Shown here: one piece after another, positions 4,519 through 6,012 of the stretch
Position numbering within the stretch: position 1 is the first letter of the stretch
How the letters are laid out: each line of letters starts with the position of its first letter
From: Allobrachymonas sp.
GTDB lineage: Bacteria > Pseudomonadota > Gammaproteobacteria > Burkholderiales > Burkholderiaceae_C
Direction of reading: 5' to 3'
Length of the DNA stretch: 6,012 nt
Assembly (NCBI GenBank): GCA_017996515.1
Contig: JAGOGU010000087.1
Coordinates: 1 to 6,012 of the forward strand
Notes under the pieces: generated by a model
The model's input: only the letters and a program-made list of their open reading frames with translations
Database searches by the model: none
What the model was told of the DNA's origin: nothing
Program-made: the position numbers and the translations under genes

Positions 4519-6012
4519 ATGAGCCAATCTCCCTTGCCGCCCCCGCAGCCCGCACCGGATGCTGCTGCAGCCGCGCCTGCCGCCTTGCAGCCCGCATCGC
4601 CAGATATCCTGCCAGACAGAGAAGCCCTGCTCGCACAGGTAGCCGCCTTGCCCGCCCAACCAGGCGTGTACCGCTTTCTGGACGCAGACGGCCAGGTGCT
4701 GTATGTGGGCAAAGCCATTCATCTGAAGCGGCGCGTATCCAGCTATTTCCAAAAAGACCACGGCGGCACGCGCATCGGCTTCATGGTGAGCAAAATCGCC
4801 CGGCTCGAAACCACCGTGGTGCGCTCAGAAGCCGAAGCGCTGATTCTGGAAAACAACCTCATCAAAACGCTCAAGCCGCGCTACAACATCTTGTTTCGCG
4901 ACGACAAAAGCTACCCCTACCTCAAGATTACTGGCCGGCCGCGCGGCGTACCCGAAAGCAGCCCCGCCAATTTCCCGCGCATGGCGTACTACCGTGGCGC
5001 CACCGATAAACGCCATCAATACTTCGGTCCCTACCCCAACGCCTGGGCAGTAAAAGAAACCATCCACCTCATGCAAAAGGTGTTTCGCCTGCGCACCTGC
5101 GAAGACCCCGTTTTTCTCAACCGCACACGCCCCTGCCTGCTGTACCAGATCAAACGCTGCACGGCGCCCTGCGTCGGACATATCAGCGCAGACGACTACG
5201 CCCGCGATGTGATGCACGCCACGGCTTTTCTGCAAGGCGATGTCACGACCGTGCTGCAACAACTGGAGCAGCGCATGCTGGCCTACTCCGAACAATTGCT
5301 GTTCGAGCAGGCCGCCGAGGTGCGCGACCAGATGGGCGCCCTCAACAAAGTGCTGCACCAGCAGGCCGTGGATACAACAGACGACAAGGATGTGGACATT
5401 CTGGCCGTGAAGGTGCTAGGCGGCAAAGCCTGCGTCAATCTCGCCATGGTGCGCGGCGGCAGGCATTTGGGCGACAAGGCGCACTTTCCCTCCCAACTGG
5501 AAGATGCCCGCAAGCTGGTGGAAGAAGCCCGCGTACAAGACGGCGGCGCCCACCCACTCAGTGCCGAGCAGCAACTGGAGCAGGCCGTACTGGAAGCCTT
5601 TGTCGCCCAGCACTACATGGGCGGCAGCCAAATGCCCGCAGTGCTCATCACCAATGTGCCGTTGCACACCGCACTGGTAGATGCCCTCGGCACACAGGCC
5701 GGGCATCGCATCACCGCCGTGCACCAGCCCCGCGAACACCGCCGCATCTGGCTGCAAATGGCCGAGCACAATGCCAGCCTGCAACTGGCACGCCTGCTGG
5801 CCGAAGAAGGCTCACAAAAAGCGCGCACACGGGCGCTGGCGGAAGTGCTGGAAATCGACAGCGAAGACTTGGCCACGCTACATGTGGAATGTTTCGACAT
5901 CTCACACACCGCGGGCGAAGCCACGCAGGCATCCTGCGTCGTCTTTCAGAACCACGCCATGCAGCCCGGCCAATATCGACGCTACACCATCAACGACATC
6001 ACCCCAGGCGAC
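4519..6012 (+). CDS. uvrC: Excinuclease ABC subunit C, C-terminally cut by window edge
   Basis: UvrC joins the UvrB-DNA complex and cuts on both sides of a bulky lesion in nucleotide excision repair. 498 codons are present. Residues 1-40 form an Ala/Pro-rich tail. The GIY-YIG nuclease domain follows (about 47-125): GVY at 49-51, YVG at 62-64, and the catalytic set Tyr62, Arg72, Glu111, Asn123. The iron-sulphur cysteines are Cys194, Cys206, Cys214 and Cys218, with the 12-8-4 spacing of E. coli. A UVR motif that contacts UvrB lies near 243-278 ([10 protein letters not shown]). The RNase H-like nuclease domain has begun, with Asp460 in ECFDISHT the first catalytic acid for the 5' incision. The rest of that domain and the helix-hairpin-helix pair lie beyond the window. 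The ATG at 4519 has no Shine-Dalgarno. In-frame TTG codons at 6, 23 and 44 are alternatives without better sites. Divergent from earP. Confidence 0.96.
   Translation, partial: MSQSPLPPPQPAPDAAAAAPAALQPASPDILPDREALLAQVAALPAQPGVYRFLDADGQVLYVGKAIHLKRRVSSYFQKDHGGTRIGFMVSKIARLETTVVRSEAEALILENNLIKTLKPRYNILFRDDKSYPYLKITGRPRGVPESSPANFPRMAYYRGATDKRHQYFGPYPNAWAVKETIHLMQKVFRLRTCEDPVFLNRTRPCLLYQIKRCTAPCVGHISADDYARDVMHATAFLQGDVTTVLQQLEQRMLAYSEQLLFEQAAEVRDQMGALNKVLHQQAVDTTDDKDVDILAVKVLGGKACVNLAMVRGGRHLGDKAHFPSQLEDARKLVEEARVQDGGAHPLSAEQQLEQAVLEAFVAQHYMGGSQMPAVLITNVPLHTALVDALGTQAGHRITAVHQPREHRRIWLQMAEHNASLQLARLLAEEGSQKARTRALAEVLEIDSEDLATLHVECFDISHTAGEATQASCVVFQNHAMQPGQYRRYTINDITPGD

Noticed and set aside
4825..5932. 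Minus-strand frames opposite uvrC (4825-5358, 5283-5513, 5416-5784, 5613-5924, 5711-5932)
   Set aside because: The plus strand carries an unbroken UvrC with all catalytic residues and cysteines, and the opposite frames have no recognisable features.
1..6012. CRISPR array, tRNA or rRNA gene, insertion sequence or phage genes
   Set aside because: No regularly spaced repeats, no tRNA- or rRNA-like segments, and no transposase, integrase or phage motifs were seen. The long frames are all housekeeping genes.

Overview
The window looks like ordinary chromosomal sequence from a GC-rich betaproteobacterium, most likely Burkholderiales and possibly Comamonadaceae. This placement rests on three things: protein character, the pairing of an arginine-type EF-P with EarP, and promoter -10 boxes of the TAGAAT/TACAAT kind. 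The genus cannot be named from the sequence alone. No mobile element, CRISPR array, tRNA or rRNA is visible.

Layout: five genes lie on the minus strand and one on the plus strand. From right to left on the minus strand they are earP (3200-4381), efp (2396-2950), a LOG-family nucleotide phosphoribohydrolase gene (1430-2308), serC (139-1257), and the first 24 codons of serA (1-72, cut by the window edge). Divergent from earP, uvrC starts at 4519 and runs off the right edge, missing its C-terminal part.

Functional units: (1) serC and serA encode successive steps of phosphorylated serine biosynthesis. A hairpin plus T-tract lies between them, so expression of serA may be attenuated relative to serC. 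(2) earP and efp are a modification enzyme and its substrate. EarP rhamnosylates Arg32 of EF-P, and the EF-P here has Arg at exactly residue 32 in a GGRGS loop. A clear intrinsic terminator follows efp. (3) The LOG-family gene stands alone between the efp terminator and the serC upstream region. (4) uvrC encodes the dual-incision nuclease subunit of nucleotide excision repair. Its -10 box sits so close to the ATG that the mRNA may be leaderless.

I found no convincing undescribed system. The points worth a second look are regulatory: the serC-serA terminator/attenuator, the inverted repeat over the serC upstream region, the alternative EF-P start and structured leader, the LOG gene start directly behind a strong terminator, and the possibly leaderless uvrC with an Ala/Pro-rich N-terminal tail.
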